Below are positions 42,281-51,123 of a stretch of DNA of 64,000 nucleotides, piece after piece. Position numbers and translations under genes: made by a program. How positions within the stretch are numbered: position 1 is the stretch's first letter; every line of letters begins with the position of its first letter. Below the pieces are notes generated by a model. It was given only the letters and a program-made list of their open reading frames with translations, did no database searches and was not told where the DNA came from. The stretch comes from Opitutaceae bacterium. Lineage in GTDB: Bacteria > Verrucomicrobiota > Verrucomicrobiia > Opitutales > Opitutaceae. The stretch covers positions 17,535 to 81,534 of the forward strand of contig SYGN01000290.1 in the NCBI GenBank assembly GCA_005799525.1. Direction: 5' to 3'.

Positions 42281-42313
42281 AACGGCACAGCGAATCGCTG
42301 TGCCGTTTTTTTT
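42281..42313 (+). terminator. Rho-independent terminator after the lysine-rich peptide gene
   Basis: Perfect 11-bp stem (ACGGCACAGCG / CGCTGTGCCGT) with a 3-base loop, followed directly by seven or more T's. It is the strongest terminator in the window. Confidence 0.92.
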
Positions 42314-42468
42314 GTCGGGTTGAACAGGTCATCGCGTCCCGATGCGATGTGGCTGTATTTGTTTTTCAGCGACCGGAGAGAAACGCGTTGGTGAATCCCC
42401 GTCATCGGCCCAAATTCTGCTTCCCGGGAGGAAGTGCTCTCGCTACAGATATCTCTTTTCAGACCAAC

Positions 42469-44457
42469 ATGACGCTCCAGACGCTCCTCCTTGCCAAAGC
42501 AGCCAACCAAGCACGCGGCCTCGCGATCGACGCCGTGCATGCTTGTTCCTCCGGCCACCTCGGCCTGCCCCTCGGCTGTGCCGAGATCGGCGCCGTGCTT
42601 TTCGGGCACGCGCTTTCGCACAACCCGGCGCGACCACGCTGGCTCAACCGCGATCGTTTTGTCCTCTCAGGTGGCCACGGCTCGATGTTTCTCTACAGCT
42701 GGCTCCACCTCAGCGGTTACGATCTGCCGATCGAGCAGGTGGCAAAATTTCGTGCGCTGCACAGCACGACCCCCGGCCACCCGGAGTTTCACGAGACCCC
42801 CGGCGTCGAAGCCACCACCGGCCCGCTCGGCCCAGGGATCGGCAACGCGGTCGGCAGGGCGTTGGCCGGCCAGATGGCCGCAGCGCGTTTCAACACGCCG
42901 GAACACGAGATCTTTAATTATCACGTCGTGGCCCTCGCGGGTGACGGTTGTATGCAGGAAGGCGTCGCGATGGAGGCGTGTGCTTTCGCCGGCCACCAGA
43001 AACTCGACAACCTGATCCTGTTTTACGACTCCAACGACGTCACGCTCGATGCGATGGCAAGCAAGACGCAGAGCGAGAGTGCGGCGCAGCGCTTCAAGGC
43101 GATTGCGTGGGATGTGCAAACCATCGACGGGCACGATCTCGCCGCCATCCTCAAGGCCTTCAACCGGGCCAAGCGGAGTCGGAGCGGCAAACCTCAGTTC
43201 ATCATCGCAAAAACCATTATTGGCAAAGGCATCGCCGAAGTGCAGGGCACCGCCAAGGGCCACGGAGAGGGTGGCGCAAAATTTTCCGCCACCGCCCGCG
43301 CGTCGCTCGGCCTCCCCGCCGACCAGCATTTTTTCGTGAGCGACGATGTCCGCGCTTACTTCGCCAGCCACAAGGACCGCCTCGTGCGCTCCTGCAACAA
43401 GTGGCACAAAACTTACAAAGCGTGGGGCGCGGCCAATCCCGAGAAGTCCGCCCTCCTCGACTCGCGCGACACGACTCCGAGCGCCGCTGTGCTCCTTGAG
43501 AAAATCCCACTGTTTCCCGGCGATGCGAAACTCGCGACGCGTGCGGCCGGTCGCGACGTCCTGCAGCCGCTCGCGGCCGCGCTACCGTTGCTCATCGGCG
43601 GAAGCGCGGACCTTTACGGTTCGACGCTCAACTACATCGCAGCCGAGAAGGATTTCGACGACACCAATCGCTCCGGTCGCAACATCCGCTTCGGTATCCG
43701 CGAACACGGTATGGCGGCCATTGCCAACGGCGTCGCCTACGATGGTCTCTTTCGTCCGAGCATCGCGACCTTCTTGGTGTTTGCCGATTACTCGCGGCCA
43801 GCGATGCGGATCGCGGCGTTGGCGAAGCTCCCGGTTGTCTATATCTACACACATGATTCCGTCGGCGTCGGCGAAGACGGACCGACGCACCAACCCGTTG
43901 AGACCATCTCTGGGCTCCGCGTAATTCCCAATCTCGATGTCATCCGCCCCGGTGATCCCGAAGAAACCGCCGGTGCCTTCGCGGCTGCGCTCGCGCGCAC
44001 CGACGGTCCGACGCTGCTCGCTCTAACCCGCCAGAATCTCCCGACTCTCAACGAAATCCCTGTGACCTCCCGTCGCGAGGGCGTGCTCAAGGGCGGCTAT
44101 GTTGCCGTGCCGGAATCTGCGCCGCTCACTCACATCCTCATCGCGACCGGCAGCGAACTCCAACTCGCGGTCGCCGCCTCCAAAACCCTCGGTGCCGGCA
44201 CGCGCGTCGTGTCGCTGCCCTGCACCTCACGCTTCGACCGTCAGTCGGCTCAGTATCGCGAGAGCGTGCTGCCGTCGTCGTGCCGCAAGCGCATCGCTGT
44301 CGAGGCAGGAGTCACCGTACTCTGGCATAAATACGTCGGCTTAGCCGGCAAAGTGGTCGGCATCGATCGCTTCGGTCTGAGCGCGCCGGCTCCTACGATC
44401 TTTAAGGAACTCGGCATCACGACCGAGGCCGTGGTGACCGCCGCTCAGGCACTCTAG
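42469..44457 (+). CDS. tkt: Transketolase
   Basis: A 662-residue thiamine-diphosphate enzyme of the non-oxidative pentose phosphate pathway. The N-terminal domain has [20 protein letters not shown] and [15 protein letters not shown] (ThDP diphosphate site). The middle domain holds [14 protein letters not shown] with the catalytic Glu near residue 420 and [14 protein letters not shown]; a C-terminal domain with [10 protein letters not shown] follows. ATG at 42469 gives the normal start; an earlier in-frame start at 42349 would add 40 unrelated residues. The terminator after the short peptide gene lies upstream, so it has its own promoter. A terminator follows at 44486-44511. Confidence 0.94.
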   Translation: MTLQTLLLAKAANQARGLAIDAVHACSSGHLGLPLGCAEIGAVLFGHALSHNPARPRWLNRDRFVLSGGHGSMFLYSWLHLSGYDLPIEQVAKFRALHSTTPGHPEFHETPGVEATTGPLGPGIGNAVGRALAGQMAAARFNTPEHEIFNYHVVALAGDGCMQEGVAMEACAFAGHQKLDNLILFYDSNDVTLDAMASKTQSESAAQRFKAIAWDVQTIDGHDLAAILKAFNRAKRSRSGKPQFIIAKTIIGKGIAEVQGTAKGHGEGGAKFSATARASLGLPADQHFFVSDDVRAYFASHKDRLVRSCNKWHKTYKAWGAANPEKSALLDSRDTTPSAAVLLEKIPLFPGDAKLATRAAGRDVLQPLAAALPLLIGGSADLYGSTLNYIAAEKDFDDTNRSGRNIRFGIREHGMAAIANGVAYDGLFRPSIATFLVFADYSRPAMRIAALAKLPVVYIYTHDSVGVGEDGPTHQPVETISGLRVIPNLDVIRPGDPEETAGAFAAALARTDGPTLLALTRQNLPTLNEIPVTSRREGVLKGGYVAVPESAPLTHILIATGSELQLAVAASKTLGAGTRVVSLPCTSRFDRQSAQYRESVLPSSCRKRIAVEAGVTVLWHKYVGLAGKVVGIDRFGLSAPAPTIFKELGITTEAVVTAAQAL

Positions 44458-44485
44458 TGCGCCGGCTTTTCTGTCGTAATCTCCG

Positions 44486-44511
44486 GGCCCGCCTTCGCCG
44501 GCGGGCCTTTT
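44486..44511 (+). terminator. Rho-independent terminator after tkt
   Basis: Stem GGCCCGCC / GGCGGGCC with a 6-base loop (TTCGCC) and a short T run, 28 bases after the transketolase stop. Confidence 0.7.
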
Positions 44512-44655
44512 CCCTGTCTGGTTCGCAGGTATCATCGCAGCGCAGTGCAGCGCGTTACTGCCGACCAAGCATGTCCCCGGGGGAAGCCGGCAGGGGACGT
44601 TTATCCGGAAATCTTGCAGTGAAACGGGACGGTTAGATCAACGCTTGCAATCATC

Positions 44656-44669
44656 GTTAGCCCCCTAAC
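44656..44669 (+). promoter_or_regulatory. Palindrome upstream of the MarR gene (possible operator)
   Basis: GTTAGCCCCCTAAC has 5-bp inverted arms GTTAG/CTAAC around four C's, 27 bases before the MarR start. MarR proteins often bind such dyads in their own promoters. The site is short and its use is not shown. Confidence 0.4.
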
Positions 44670-44695
44670 TGTTTGCCTCTTTACTTTATTTTCCG

Positions 44696-45292
44696 ATGCC
44701 GCTTCTTCTGCTCAAAGACCTTCCTCGTTACGAGTGTTTGCTGAAATCAGCGAAGGAATTTCCGGACCTCGATCCGTCGGCGGCTGAGGCCTATCTTCAC
44801 TTGCTGCGTGCGGGCGACGACGCGTTTGGCGTTTCCCAGCGGAATCTCGATGCCCACGGAATATCCCAAGGACGATTCTGTGTGTTGATGCTGCTGTGGC
44901 GCAGCGTGCATTTGTCGGCGACCGAATTGGCCGGCGCGAAGCCCTGCGGGGATGGTCCGCGGACTCCAGCCGAGTTGGCCGAAGGAGCGAATGTCACGCG
45001 GGCCACGATGACGGGCCTGATCGACACTCTGGAGCGCGACGGCTTCGTGAAACGGGAACCTGACCCAGTCGACCGTCGAATGCTGTCCGTCCGCCTCACC
45101 GCGAAGGCGGAGCGATTTCTCCATGATTTTCTGCCCGGCCATTTCCGAACGACAGCTCGGATCATGACCACGTTGAGCGAATCCGAGCGAAAGACGCTCG
45201 TCCGGTTGCTCACTAAAATCTCTACCCAAGCCGCTGAAATGGTCGGCGGTCCCGCCCCGGTGGCGGCCGAACCCTGCCTTACCGCTTTCTGA
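44696..45292 (+). CDS. MarR-family transcriptional regulator
   Basis: A 198-residue winged-helix regulator. The helix-turn-helix and wing lie in TPAELAEGANVTRATMTGLI and DGFVKREPDPVDRRMLSVRLT, around residues 91-145, typical of MarR. The N-terminal part (ECLLKSAKEFPDLDPSAAEAYLHLLR) is longer than usual and helical. It is encoded 25 bases upstream of the RND pump genes on the same strand, and so probably represses that pump and itself. The effector is unknown. No Shine-Dalgarno sequence precedes the ATG. Confidence 0.9.
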   Translation: MPLLLLKDLPRYECLLKSAKEFPDLDPSAAEAYLHLLRAGDDAFGVSQRNLDAHGISQGRFCVLMLLWRSVHLSATELAGAKPCGDGPRTPAELAEGANVTRATMTGLIDTLERDGFVKREPDPVDRRMLSVRLTAKAERFLHDFLPGHFRTTARIMTTLSESERKTLVRLLTKISTQAAEMVGGPAPVAAEPCLTAF

Positions 45293-45317
45293 TTCTTCAC
45301 CCTCAAACCTATCTGCC

Positions 45318-46457
45318 ATGTTTAAAAAAGTTTTCGTCTACATCGCGACCGTCTTCGGTCTGCTCGTTGTGATCGTCGCGCTCGGCGGCACCAAGAAACT
45401 GCAGTTCGCGGCGATGGGTGCGGCGGGCGCAGCCTTCGATCCTCCGCCCGAAACGGTCACGGCCCAGGCCGCGACCAAAGAAACGTGGGAGAATGTCCTG
45501 ACTGCCAACGGCTCCGTGGCTCCGGTGCAGGGCGTGATGGTCGGCGCCGAGGTGCCCGGAAAAGTGGTCTCGATCAATTTTGAGTCGGGTACCAATGTCG
45601 CGGTAGGTGATTTGCTCGTACAGCTGGATGTGAGCACGGAAAATGCCCAGTTGCGCGCAGCCGAGTCCGTCGCTGACTTGGCGAAAATCAATCTTGGCCG
45701 CGCTCGCGAATTGCGCGAGAAGGGCACCAACGCCAGCTCCGATCTCGACGCGGCCGAAGCGCAGGCGAAGCAAGCCGCCGCCGCTGCGGACAATCTTCGG
45801 GCGGTGATCGCCAAGAAGAGTATTCGAGCTCCATTTACCGGACGGCTCGGAATCCGGCTCGTGCAACTGGGCCAAATTCTGAGGGACGGTGAGTCCGTCG
45901 TCACGCTACAGACGGTCGACCCGATCTATACCAACTTCGCGCTGCCCCAGCAATTCCTCGCGTCGCTCAAAGTGGGCGAGAACGTGCGCCTCACGACGGA
46001 TGCTTCGCCGGGTGAGACGTTCGCAGGAAAGATCACGGCGATTGCGCCGGAGATCGATGCGGTCACTCGGAATATCCGCATTCAGGCGACGTTTGCCAAT
46101 CCTGCGGCCAAACTCCGCAGCGGCATGTTCGGTTCGGTGGCGGTGCTCCTGCCGTCAACCGGCTCCAGCCTCGTCATTCCATCCACGGCGATTCTCCATG
46201 CTCCCTACGGTGATTCGGTGTTTGTGATTACCGAGGGGAAAAACGCGAAGACGGGCGCGGCCGAGAAGTCCATTCGCCAACAGTTCATCCGCGTCGGGAC
46301 CGCCCGCGGCGATTTTGTCACGGTGGTTGCCGGCCTTAAGCCCGGGGAGTGGGTCGTCACGACCGGGATCTTCAAGCTCCGTCCCGGTATGTCCGTCATC
46401 GTCGATAACGCCCTCGCTCCCAAGGCTGAACTCGCGCCGAAGCCGGCCAATTCTTAA
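45318..46457 (+). CDS. RND efflux periplasmic adaptor (AcrA/MexE-type)
   Basis: A 379-residue membrane fusion protein. An N-terminal membrane anchor (residues 5-24) is followed by a beta-barrel/lipoyl region (VPGKVVSINFESGTNVAVGDLL near residue 85), a short coiled-coil hairpin with ELREKGTNASSDLDAAEAQAKQAAAAADN, the second half of the lipoyl fold (IRAPFTGRLGIRLVQLGQIL) and a membrane-proximal domain. It bridges the inner-membrane pump and the outer-membrane channel. It is the first of three genes for one pump, 25 bases after the MarR gene. Confidence 0.92.
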   Translation: MFKKVFVYIATVFGLLVVIVALGGTKKLQFAAMGAAGAAFDPPPETVTAQAATKETWENVLTANGSVAPVQGVMVGAEVPGKVVSINFESGTNVAVGDLLVQLDVSTENAQLRAAESVADLAKINLGRARELREKGTNASSDLDAAEAQAKQAAAAADNLRAVIAKKSIRAPFTGRLGIRLVQLGQILRDGESVVTLQTVDPIYTNFALPQQFLASLKVGENVRLTTDASPGETFAGKITAIAPEIDAVTRNIRIQATFANPAAKLRSGMFGSVAVLLPSTGSSLVIPSTAILHAPYGDSVFVITEGKNAKTGAAEKSIRQQFIRVGTARGDFVTVVAGLKPGEWVVTTGIFKLRPGMSVIVDNALAPKAELAPKPANS

Positions 46458-46503
46458 GCGAATTCGTTGCGCCCTGCCTCTGCTGCGTGTGCCCGCACCG
46501 ACC

Positions 46504-49500
46504 ATGAAATCTTCCTTTACCGACCTGTTTATCAAGCGTCCTGTCCTCGCGATTGTGGTAAATCTTGTGATTATCCTCGCGGGTTTACAGGCCTACCGTT
46601 CGCTCAATATCCGCCAGTATCCGCGCAGTGACAACGCCACCGTCACGGTCTCGACGGTGTATGTCGGCGCCAATGCCGAGCTTGTGCGCGGTTTCATCAC
46701 GACACCGCTCGAGCGGGTCATCGCCGCGGCCGATGGGATCGACTATGTCGAGTCGAAGAGCCTCCAGGGTTTTTCGTTCATCAGCGCGCGATTGAAGCTC
46801 AACTACGAACCCACGAAAGCACTCGCCGAGATCAGCGCCAAGGTGAATCAGGTCCGCAACGACCTTCCGCCCGAGGCCGAGATTCCTTCGATCAGCGTAC
46901 AGTCGGCGGATTCACAATTTGCGTCGGCCTACTTGAGCTTCGCATCGGACATTCTCTCGCAGAGCGAGATCACCGATTACTTGATCCGCGCCGTGCAACC
47001 TCGTTTGTCGGCCGTGCCTGGCGTGCAGCGGGCGGAAATCCTCGGCGCGCGCACGTTTGCCATGCGGATCTGGCTTAAGACCGAGCGCATGGCGTCGCTT
47101 AATATTAGTCCGTCGCAGGTCCGCGCCGCCCTGGCCTCAAATAACTATCTGGCGGCAATCGGGTCGACCAAGGGTGCCTTTGTGCAGGTAAATCTCACGG
47201 CCAACACCGATCTGCACTCGGCCGCCGAGTTCAAGCGCCTTGTCATCCGGCAGAGCGGCGACACCACGATTCGGCTCGAAGACATCGCCGATGTGGTGCT
47301 CGGGTCGGAAGACTACGACACGCAGGTGCGCTATTCCGGCCAGACGGCGGTGTTCATGGGCATCTTCCCATTGCCGCAGGCGAATACCATCGACGTCGTC
47401 AAGCGAGCCCGCGCCGAACTGGAGTCGGTCAAAAAAGATCTTCCGAACGGCCTCGAAGCCCGCATCGGTTATGACGCGTCGAGATACATCAGCAACGCCA
47501 TTCACGAAGTGACCGTGACGCTCATTGATACGCTGTTGATCGTGGTGGTCGTGATCTTTCTTTTCCTCGGTTCGGTGCGCTCGGTCATTGTACCCATTCT
47601 CGCGATTCCTGTTTCGCTCATTGGTGGTCTGTTTCTCATGCAGATTTTTGGTTTTACGATTAATTTGCTGACTCTTTTGGCCATCGTTCTTTCGGTCGGT
47701 CTCGTCGTGGACGATGCGATTGTCGTCGTCGAAAATGTCGAACGCCACTTGCGGAACGGGCTCAAACCGCTCGACGCCGCGCTGCTCGGTGCGCGCGAAC
47801 TCGTCGGACCGGTGATCGCCATGACGCTCACCCTCTCAGCCGTTTACGCGCCCATTGGTCTTCAAGGTGGCCTCACGGGTTCGCTCTTCCGCGAGTTTGC
47901 GCTCACGCTGGCCGGAGCCGTGACGATTTCCGGGATCGTGGCACTCACGCTCTCGCCGATGATGGCGGCGAAACTTCTGCGCGGTGGCGATCACGCCGAA
48001 AAGGGCTTCCAGGGGTTCGTCAACCGCCGTTTCGACGCGGTGCGTCATGCCTACAGCCGGGTCCTCGATGGCACGCTGCGCCACCGTCCTGCCGTCTACC
48101 TAGTTTGGTTCGTGGTGACTGCGCTCACGCCGATCATGTTTATGTTTTCACCTGCCGAGTTGGCCCCGGCCGAGGACCAGGGCGTTATTTTTGGAATTCT
48201 GACCGGTTCGGCGAACGCCACGACTGACCAGAAAATGATTTATACCAAGGCGGTCGAGAGTGCTTTTCTCGGGACGAAGGAAACGGAGTTTTCTTTTCTG
48301 CTCACGTTCGGCGGCGCAGCGGGCGCGGTCGGTGGGGCTGACGGGTTTGGCGGTATGGTGCTGAAGCCGGGTTCGGAGCGAGACCGCAACGTCTTCGAGG
48401 TGATGCCGGAAATTCAGCAAAAACTGAGTGCGATTCCCGGTATGCAGGTTTTTGCGACAACGCCGTCCGCCCTGCCGGGCGGGAGCAATTTTCCTGTCGA
48501 ATTTGTCATCGCATCGACGGCCGATGCGGAGCGTCTCCTCGGATTTGCCCAGCAGATTCAAGCGAAGGCCGCCGCGAGCGGAGTGTTTGCGTTCCCTCCG
48601 CTGATCGATCTGAAGGTCGATCAACCGCAGGCGGAAATCATCATTGATCGTGAGAAGGTCGCCGCGCTGGGCCTTAACCTCGCGCAAGTCGGTGCCGATC
48701 TCGGCTCCGCACTGGGCGGCAATTTCGTCAATCGCTTCAATATCGCCGGTCGGAGCTACAAGGTCATTCCGCAGGTCGCGCGGAGTGAGCGCCTCAATCC
48801 CGAGCAGCTGCTCGACCTCTACGTGACCGGACCCAGTGGACAGGTGGTGCGCTTGAGCAGCATCGCCACGATTCAGAATAAAACCGTCCCGCGTTCGCTC
48901 AATCGGCTGCAGCAGCTCAATGCCGTGAAGATTTCCGGCGTCACTACCCGCACGCTTGATCAGGCGTTACAGGTGCTGGAGGAAGCGGCGCGTGAGGTGC
49001 TGCCTCCGGGCTGCGTCATCGACTACACGGGCGAGTCGCGCCAGCTGCGTACCGAAGGTAACAAGTTCCTCCCTGCATTCATGCTCGCGGTCGTGCTGAT
49101 TTTCCTCGTGCTCGCGGTGCAGTTTAATTCGTTCCGCGATCCGATGGTGATTCTCGCTGGCTCCGTGCCGCTCGCGATGTTTGGCGCCCTGATTTTCACC
49201 GTTCTGAAAATGCCAAATCCGAATATGCCTTTTTGGACGACTGGCTGGACGACCACGATGAACATCTATGCCCAAGTCGGCCTGGTGACGCTCGTCGGCC
49301 TGATTGCGAAGAACGGTATCCTCATCGTTGAATTTGCGAACCATCTCCAGAAGGAGGGTAAATCAAAGCTCGAAGCAGTCCGTGAGGCCACGCTGACCCG
49401 GCTTCGGCCAATCCTGATGACTTCTGTCGCGACTGTCGCCGGTCACTTCCCGCTAACGCTGGTCACAGGCGCCGGCGCCGCCGCGCGCAATAGTATTGGT

Positions 49501-49665
49501 CTCGTCCTCGTCGGCGGTATGGCGATCGGGACGGTCTTCACGCTGTTGATCTTACCGTCTGTTTATATTCTTCTAGCCCGCAACCATTCGCACGATCGCG
49601 CGCCTGTCCCGGTGGGCGCTCCTCGTCTCGATCCCGCAATCCCGGCTCCCGCCGCGTCTCAATAA
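46504..49665 (+). CDS. RND efflux pump inner-membrane transporter (AcrB/MexF-type)
   Basis: A 1053-residue proton-driven transporter of the HAE-1 RND family. It starts MKSSFTDLFIKRPVLAIVVN (the first helix) and has two six-helix repeats with large periplasmic porter loops. The TM4 proton relay is in LSVGLVVDDAIVVVENVERHL, with the Asp pair, near residue 405. The second repeat ends with RPILMTSVATVAGHFPLTLVTG. The ATG at 46504 is preferred over readings starting inside the adaptor gene. Substrate range cannot be told. It lies 46 bases after the adaptor and 5 bases before the channel gene. Confidence 0.94.
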   Translation: MKSSFTDLFIKRPVLAIVVNLVIILAGLQAYRSLNIRQYPRSDNATVTVSTVYVGANAELVRGFITTPLERVIAAADGIDYVESKSLQGFSFISARLKLNYEPTKALAEISAKVNQVRNDLPPEAEIPSISVQSADSQFASAYLSFASDILSQSEITDYLIRAVQPRLSAVPGVQRAEILGARTFAMRIWLKTERMASLNISPSQVRAALASNNYLAAIGSTKGAFVQVNLTANTDLHSAAEFKRLVIRQSGDTTIRLEDIADVVLGSEDYDTQVRYSGQTAVFMGIFPLPQANTIDVVKRARAELESVKKDLPNGLEARIGYDASRYISNAIHEVTVTLIDTLLIVVVVIFLFLGSVRSVIVPILAIPVSLIGGLFLMQIFGFTINLLTLLAIVLSVGLVVDDAIVVVENVERHLRNGLKPLDAALLGARELVGPVIAMTLTLSAVYAPIGLQGGLTGSLFREFALTLAGAVTISGIVALTLSPMMAAKLLRGGDHAEKGFQGFVNRRFDAVRHAYSRVLDGTLRHRPAVYLVWFVVTALTPIMFMFSPAELAPAEDQGVIFGILTGSANATTDQKMIYTKAVESAFLGTKETEFSFLLTFGGAAGAVGGADGFGGMVLKPGSERDRNVFEVMPEIQQKLSAIPGMQVFATTPSALPGGSNFPVEFVIASTADAERLLGFAQQIQAKAAASGVFAFPPLIDLKVDQPQAEIIIDREKVAALGLNLAQVGADLGSALGGNFVNRFNIAGRSYKVIPQVARSERLNPEQLLDLYVTGPSGQVVRLSSIATIQNKTVPRSLNRLQQLNAVKISGVTTRTLDQALQVLEEAAREVLPPGCVIDYTGESRQLRTEGNKFLPAFMLAVVLIFLVLAVQFNSFRDPMVILAGSVPLAMFGALIFTVLKMPNPNMPFWTTGWTTTMNIYAQVGLVTLVGLIAKNGILIVEFANHLQKEGKSKLEAVREATLTRLRPILMTSVATVAGHFPLTLVTGAGAAARNSIGLVLVGGMAIGTVFTLLILPSVYILLARNHSHDRAPVPVGAPRLDPAIPAPAASQ

Positions 49666-49670
49666 TTTCC

Positions 49671-51008
49671 ATGCAACGCCTTCGTTACTCGCTCACGTTC
49701 GCCACTGCGTTCGCCCTCGGCCTCGCCCCGCTGAGCGCGCAGCCGTCCCCGCAATTCCCCGTGCCCCCGCAGCTCGATCTGAAAGGCTCGCTGGGCTTCG
49801 CGATCGAGAACAACTTCGCGATCCGCCAGGCTAGGGAGCGCATCCGCCAGCAGGACGGCGTGGTCGTGGAAGTGTCGGCCCGGCAGATTCCTTCCGTCGC
49901 CGCCAACGCTTCCTACCAGCAAAACGACCGGGATATTTCCGGGGGATTCCCGGCCTCCGACCGCGCGTGGGCGATCAACCTCACTGCGTCGCAGGTGCTC
50001 TACGCTGGTGGCGGCGTGAAGGCGTCCGTGCGGAGTTCCCAGCTCATCCGCGAATCCGCCTTGCTCGACCTTCAGGCGACGATTAACGACGCGCTGCTTC
50101 TCGTACGCACCAACTATTACGCCGTCCTCCTCGCCCGGGAAAAAATCACGGTCCAAGAAAAGAACCTCGAGCTCCTGCAGGAACAGTTGAAGACCGCGAG
50201 CGATCGCTTCAACGCCGGCACTATTTCGAGTTTCGAGCGCCTCCGCGCCGAGGTCGCCGTCGCCAACGCCAAGTTCCCACTCATCACTGCGGGAAACGAT
50301 TTCCGGCTCGCCGTCGAGTCACTGCGCCAGTCGCTCGGCTTCACCACCAACCTCCCCGACCAAATTGACAAGCTGCCGGTCTTCCTCGGCACGCTTGAAT
50401 TCTCGCCGACGACGTTTGACTTGGTCGCCGCGCTCGAAGCCTCGCGCGCCAAACGTCCCGAGCTGCAACGGCTGGCCAGGCTCGCCGCTTCGCGCGAGCA
50501 GACGCTCACGGTGGCGGGGGCGAACGCACTCCCGCACGTTTCTGCATTTGGAGGCTGGGAACTGCGCAAGGGCACGGGTAACGCGTTCCGGGAGTCCCAC
50601 GACGGCTGGCGGATTGGCGTGCAATCGCAGTGGAATATTTTCGACGGGCGCGCGACTGCCGGTCGCGTGGCGCAGGCGCGCTCCGTGCTGGAGCAAACCA
50701 AACTCTCGCTCGCCGAGTTCCAACTAGCCGCCGACGTGGAGGTGCGTCGCGCGTTTTCCCAATGGCAACAGGCGGTCGAACTCGCCGACGCCTCGAAAAA
50801 AGTGGTCGCGCAAGCCGAGGAAGCCGTGCGCCTCGCGACCGCTCGTTACAACGCCGGCACGGCGACGCAACTTGACGTGCTCTCCGCGCAAGTTGATTTG
50901 ACCACCGCCCGCACGAATCAGCTGCAAGCTTACTATACCTACAATGTCGCTGTCGCCAGTGTGCGCAAAGCAATGGGGCAGCCCGATGAATTTGTGACGA
51001 CGCCGTGA
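49671..51008 (+). CDS. TolC-type outer-membrane efflux channel
   Basis: A 445-residue outer-membrane protein with a signal peptide (residues 1-23, ALGLAPLSAQ) and two long coiled-coil halves typical of the OEP family (QKAREKITVQEKNLELL-like segments; NRTKLSLAEFQLAADVEVRRAF). It would form the trimeric duct for the pump encoded immediately before. The small separation (5 bases from the transporter stop) shows they are one operon. An AsmA-like gene follows after 115 bases. Confidence 0.9.
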   Translation: MQRLRYSLTFATAFALGLAPLSAQPSPQFPVPPQLDLKGSLGFAIENNFAIRQARERIRQQDGVVVEVSARQIPSVAANASYQQNDRDISGGFPASDRAWAINLTASQVLYAGGGVKASVRSSQLIRESALLDLQATINDALLLVRTNYYAVLLAREKITVQEKNLELLQEQLKTASDRFNAGTISSFERLRAEVAVANAKFPLITAGNDFRLAVESLRQSLGFTTNLPDQIDKLPVFLGTLEFSPTTFDLVAALEASRAKRPELQRLARLAASREQTLTVAGANALPHVSAFGGWELRKGTGNAFRESHDGWRIGVQSQWNIFDGRATAGRVAQARSVLEQTKLSLAEFQLAADVEVRRAFSQWQQAVELADASKKVVAQAEEAVRLATARYNAGTATQLDVLSAQVDLTTARTNQLQAYYTYNVAVASVRKAMGQPDEFVTTP

Positions 51009-51123
51009 CGCTGGGGCTCCGTGGGTCGAGGCCAGCGCAATTTGCCGGAATTCCGGCGTCGAATAATTTCTTCGCACCCAATCTGCAACCCATGCCAGCC
51101 TGCGATGTCATGGTCCCCCGTTC

